Positions 62,058-64,000 of a stretch of DNA of 64,000 bases are shown one piece after another. The position numbers were made by a program, and so were the translations under genes. The stretch is from contig JAFRRN010000001.1 of assembly GCA_017428055.1 (NCBI GenBank), positions 1-64,000 on the forward strand, written 5' to 3'. Position 1 is the stretch's first letter. Each line of letters opens with the position of its first letter. The notes under the pieces are model-generated. The model was not told where the DNA came from and did not search any database. It was given only the letters and a program-made list of their open reading frames with translations. This DNA is from Prevotella sp. (GTDB lineage: Bacteria > Bacteroidota > Bacteroidia > Bacteroidales > Bacteroidaceae).

Positions 62058-63566
62058 ATGTCCAGTTTAATTATATACATCAATAAGATGCACACCGACG
62101 ACAACTACGTGACCTACAACGACCTCGGCAAGGCATCCTGCATCGAGGGGAGCCATGCGGGCATCCGCTACGACATCGTGTACGGACCCGACGGCGGGCG
62201 GTGGGAGTCGTCGCTCTACAAGACCGGCTACCAATGGCCCGACACAGTGCGCCGCTACGTGGGTGACATGGAGATCGTGTCAAGCGGGCCTTCGGAGGTG
62301 TGCCGCTTCTACTACCTCGGGCATGGGGTGGTGCTGCGCAAGGTGAACAACGCCGTCACCCCGTTGTATGCCTTCACGGACAACCTCGGCAGCGTGACCC
62401 GCCTGTACACCGAGGCCGGCACGGAGAAGTTCCGTGCGCAGTATGACCCATGGGGAGTGCAGGTCGTCAGCAGGAACGATGTCAACTTCACCCGTGGCTA
62501 CTGCGGACACGAGATGCTGAACGACTTCCAGCTCATCAACATGAACGGCCGCATGTACGACCCCGTGCTTGGTCGTTTCCTCTCCCCCGACAACTACGTG
62601 CAGATGCCCACCTCGGCGCAGAGTTTCAACCGATATTCTTATTGCCTGAACAACCCATTGAAGTATGTAGACCCTAATGGGGAGTGGTTTGGGATAGATG
62701 ACTTAATAGCAGCTCTTGTTGGCGGTACACTCAATGTATTGGTAAACGCCTTTTCTGGGGATATACATAGCTTTGGTCAAGGACTATCATTGTTTGGGGT
62801 CGGCGCATTAGCTGGTTGGCTTGCAGAATATGGAGGTCCCGTAACATCCTCTATTATTCTTAGTGGCGGAAACAGCTTTGTAAATCAGGGATTTAATAAT
62901 GGATTTGACAATATAGCAATTGACGACATCCTCTATTCCATAGGGATGTCCTTGATGACAACAGGTTTGAGTTCTCAGTTGTCCAATATGGTTTCTCCCA
63001 TAATGGAGAAAATTCCCCATCTTACCTCTCCGATTTTAGACCAGATGCTTCGGCAAGGTTTTTGGTATTCTGTGTCTGGATTTACTTTGGAAACTATATC
63101 CTCATTAAGTAATGGTGAATCGATAAGTAATTCTTTAGAGGCAGGGTTGAGAGGCTTTGGAGAAGGTGTCGCCCTTGGTGCTGTTTCAGGAATGGGAACT
63201 GGCTTGAGAATTGCACATGCAGAAAAGGTCAATCCATGGACAGGAGAAAAAAGGCATGGACATCATTCCTATCCAAAATTCCTTGGTGGTGATGTTAGGC
63301 AACCCCTGACCAATATTTCAGAATCTCGACATGTCGAACTCCATAAAGATTTGAACACTTATCTTGATGCTATACGTGATAGTTATGGTAATGGCATGAG
63401 ACCAAAAAGAGGCAACTCTGGGTTTAATATTCAAAAGAATTTTAGCCAAGAAATGAGATTTAACACTATCAAAGATTTTTATGACTTACATCAAATAAAA
63501 TATTGGGATGCACGTTGGTATTTATATAGAAATAATGGAATCCTAAAACAATGGAGACCTTGGTAA
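62058..63566 (+). CDS. orphan Rhs core end with HNH-like toxin tip 2
   Basis: 502 residues from ATG 62058; ATG 62088 is another option. It begins inside an Rhs YD-repeat (VTYNDLGKASCIEG, YDIVYGPDGGRW), passes the same core end as cassette 1 and ends in NRYSYCLNNPLKYVDPNGEW. A hydrophobic linker follows (to about 375), then a tip with RHGHHSYPKFLGGD and SESRHVELHKDLNTYL, a pattern like HNH/endonuclease VII-type nucleases (HH pair plus H-x-x-LH). The tip is AT-rich. Again no signal or full N-terminus, so it is a truncated cassette. Confidence 0.78.
   Translation: MSSLIIYINKMHTDDNYVTYNDLGKASCIEGSHAGIRYDIVYGPDGGRWESSLYKTGYQWPDTVRRYVGDMEIVSSGPSEVCRFYYLGHGVVLRKVNNAVTPLYAFTDNLGSVTRLYTEAGTEKFRAQYDPWGVQVVSRNDVNFTRGYCGHEMLNDFQLINMNGRMYDPVLGRFLSPDNYVQMPTSAQSFNRYSYCLNNPLKYVDPNGEWFGIDDLIAALVGGTLNVLVNAFSGDIHSFGQGLSLFGVGALAGWLAEYGGPVTSSIILSGGNSFVNQGFNNGFDNIAIDDILYSIGMSLMTTGLSSQLSNMVSPIMEKIPHLTSPILDQMLRQGFWYSVSGFTLETISSLSNGESISNSLEAGLRGFGEGVALGAVSGMGTGLRIAHAEKVNPWTGEKRHGHHSYPKFLGGDVRQPLTNISESRHVELHKDLNTYLDAIRDSYGNGMRPKRGNSGFNIQKNFSQEMRFNTIKDFYDLHQIKYWDARWYLYRNNGILKQWRPW
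62340..62683 (+). repeat. Rhs core direct repeat, copy 2
   Basis: Second copy of the 344-bp segment at 60451-60794, same orientation, no gaps. Confidence 0.85.
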
Positions 63567-63587
63567 TAAAAGAAAAATACTTATATT

Positions 63588-64000
63588 ATGGAGAAAGGAA
63601 AAGAAATAATAGTTGCAAAAATACTATTTTGTTATGATACTCCTCACATGTGGGAGAATGGGACTAACAGACCTGGTCTTTGTCCAGTATGTCATAATGT
63701 TATAGAACAAATCCCCAATATGGATTACATAGTCAGAAAGAATAGATATAGGGATATTGCGGTTACATATGACGGTTTTTTTGTTGTTTCTCAAAAATTT
63801 AAGGCTTTTTGTGATGAGAATAAATTTGATAGCCTTGAATTTGTCCAACTTCCAAAATCTCCTTCCTATTATTTCTTTGCTCCTCATAAGATTTATGAAT
63901 TGGATTATATTCGCAGGGGTACAGAATTCAAAGGGTATCACGAATGTTGTGGAAGATTTGATTCCATTGCAGGTTGCAGCCCAGCTTACAAACACATAAA
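63588..64000 (+). CDS. putative immunity protein for tip 2, cut by window edge
   Basis: ATG 63588, 21 bases after the tip 2 stop, open to the end of the window (137 residues seen). It has a zinc-knuckle-like CPVCH, further Cys pairs (ECCGRF, GCS) and many aromatics. AT-rich like the other immunity candidate. The role is inferred from position; no family recognised. Confidence 0.65.
   Translation, partial: MEKGKEIIVAKILFCYDTPHMWENGTNRPGLCPVCHNVIEQIPNMDYIVRKNRYRDIAVTYDGFFVVSQKFKAFCDENKFDSLEFVQLPKSPSYYFFAPHKIYELDYIRRGTEFKGYHECCGRFDSIAGCSPAYKHI

Overview
The window looks like chromosomal DNA of a Bacteroidales bacterium, most likely a Prevotellaceae member (Prevotella in the broad sense). The reasons are: Bacteroidetes-type promoters (TTTG, a 19-20 base spacer, then TAnnTTTG) before several genes; a compact housekeeping sigma factor of 290 residues; type IX secretion (T9SS) regulators PorX and PorW together with secreted enzymes that carry T9SS-like C-terminal tails; and typical Bacteroidales families (DUF5687, DUF2264, BF0631-type metalloprotease lipoprotein, FISUMP domain, GH115, GH128). 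No rRNA, tRNA, CRISPR array or intact insertion sequence was seen.

Layout. 1-1.7 kb: an AT-rich pair on the minus strand (a lipoprotein cut by the window edge and a secreted von Willebrand A protein) behind a leader of about 370 bases. 1.8-10 kb: one minus-strand operon, metalloprotease lipoprotein - aroA - small cysteine-rich membrane protein - porW - porX - tsaE. 10.4-16.9 kb: rpoD, then the unit ftsK - lolA - DUF5687 - kdsB. 17-20.2 kb: overlapping plus-strand genes for a 3'-5' exonuclease, RlmI and TilS. 20.3-25.6 kb: ECF sigma factor, rpe with a 41-residue microprotein, an outer-membrane barrel, mscL, gapA and a CobW-type metallochaperone. 25.7-30.5 kb: DUF2264 protein, two small surface or membrane proteins, and a dockerin/FISUMP gene broken by a stop codon. 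30.7-34.1 kb: a cobalamin riboswitch controlling a BtuB-type receptor and a BtuG-like lipoprotein. 34.2-42.1 kb: PIN toxin-antitoxin pair, PagL-like deacylase, pheS, a TonB-receptor-like barrel with a small partner, and gltA. 42.3-58.4 kb: polysaccharide region with a minus-strand triad (GH128; a 1887-residue toroid-GH43 protein; CotH kinase), a GT2/flippase pair and a GH115. 58.5-64 kb: a flavodoxin-fold reductase and an accessory region with two Rhs tip/immunity cassettes.

How the parts fit. PorX and PorW regulate or assemble the T9SS, which probably exports the CAZyme triad. BtuB and the propeller lipoprotein should capture B12 under riboswitch control. The Rhs region holds two copies of the same 344-bp core segment, each fused to a different toxin tip and followed by its own small AT-rich gene, the usual form of a polymorphic-toxin reservoir.

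The least explained signals are non-coding: two separate arrays of three 22-bp units (10228-10288 and 53146-53211), a roughly 290-bp dispersed intergenic element present twice in opposite orientation (29224-29513 and 40341-40636), and a heptanucleotide repeat plus hairpin over the start of the PagL-like gene. No computation was run; all family calls come from motif reading.
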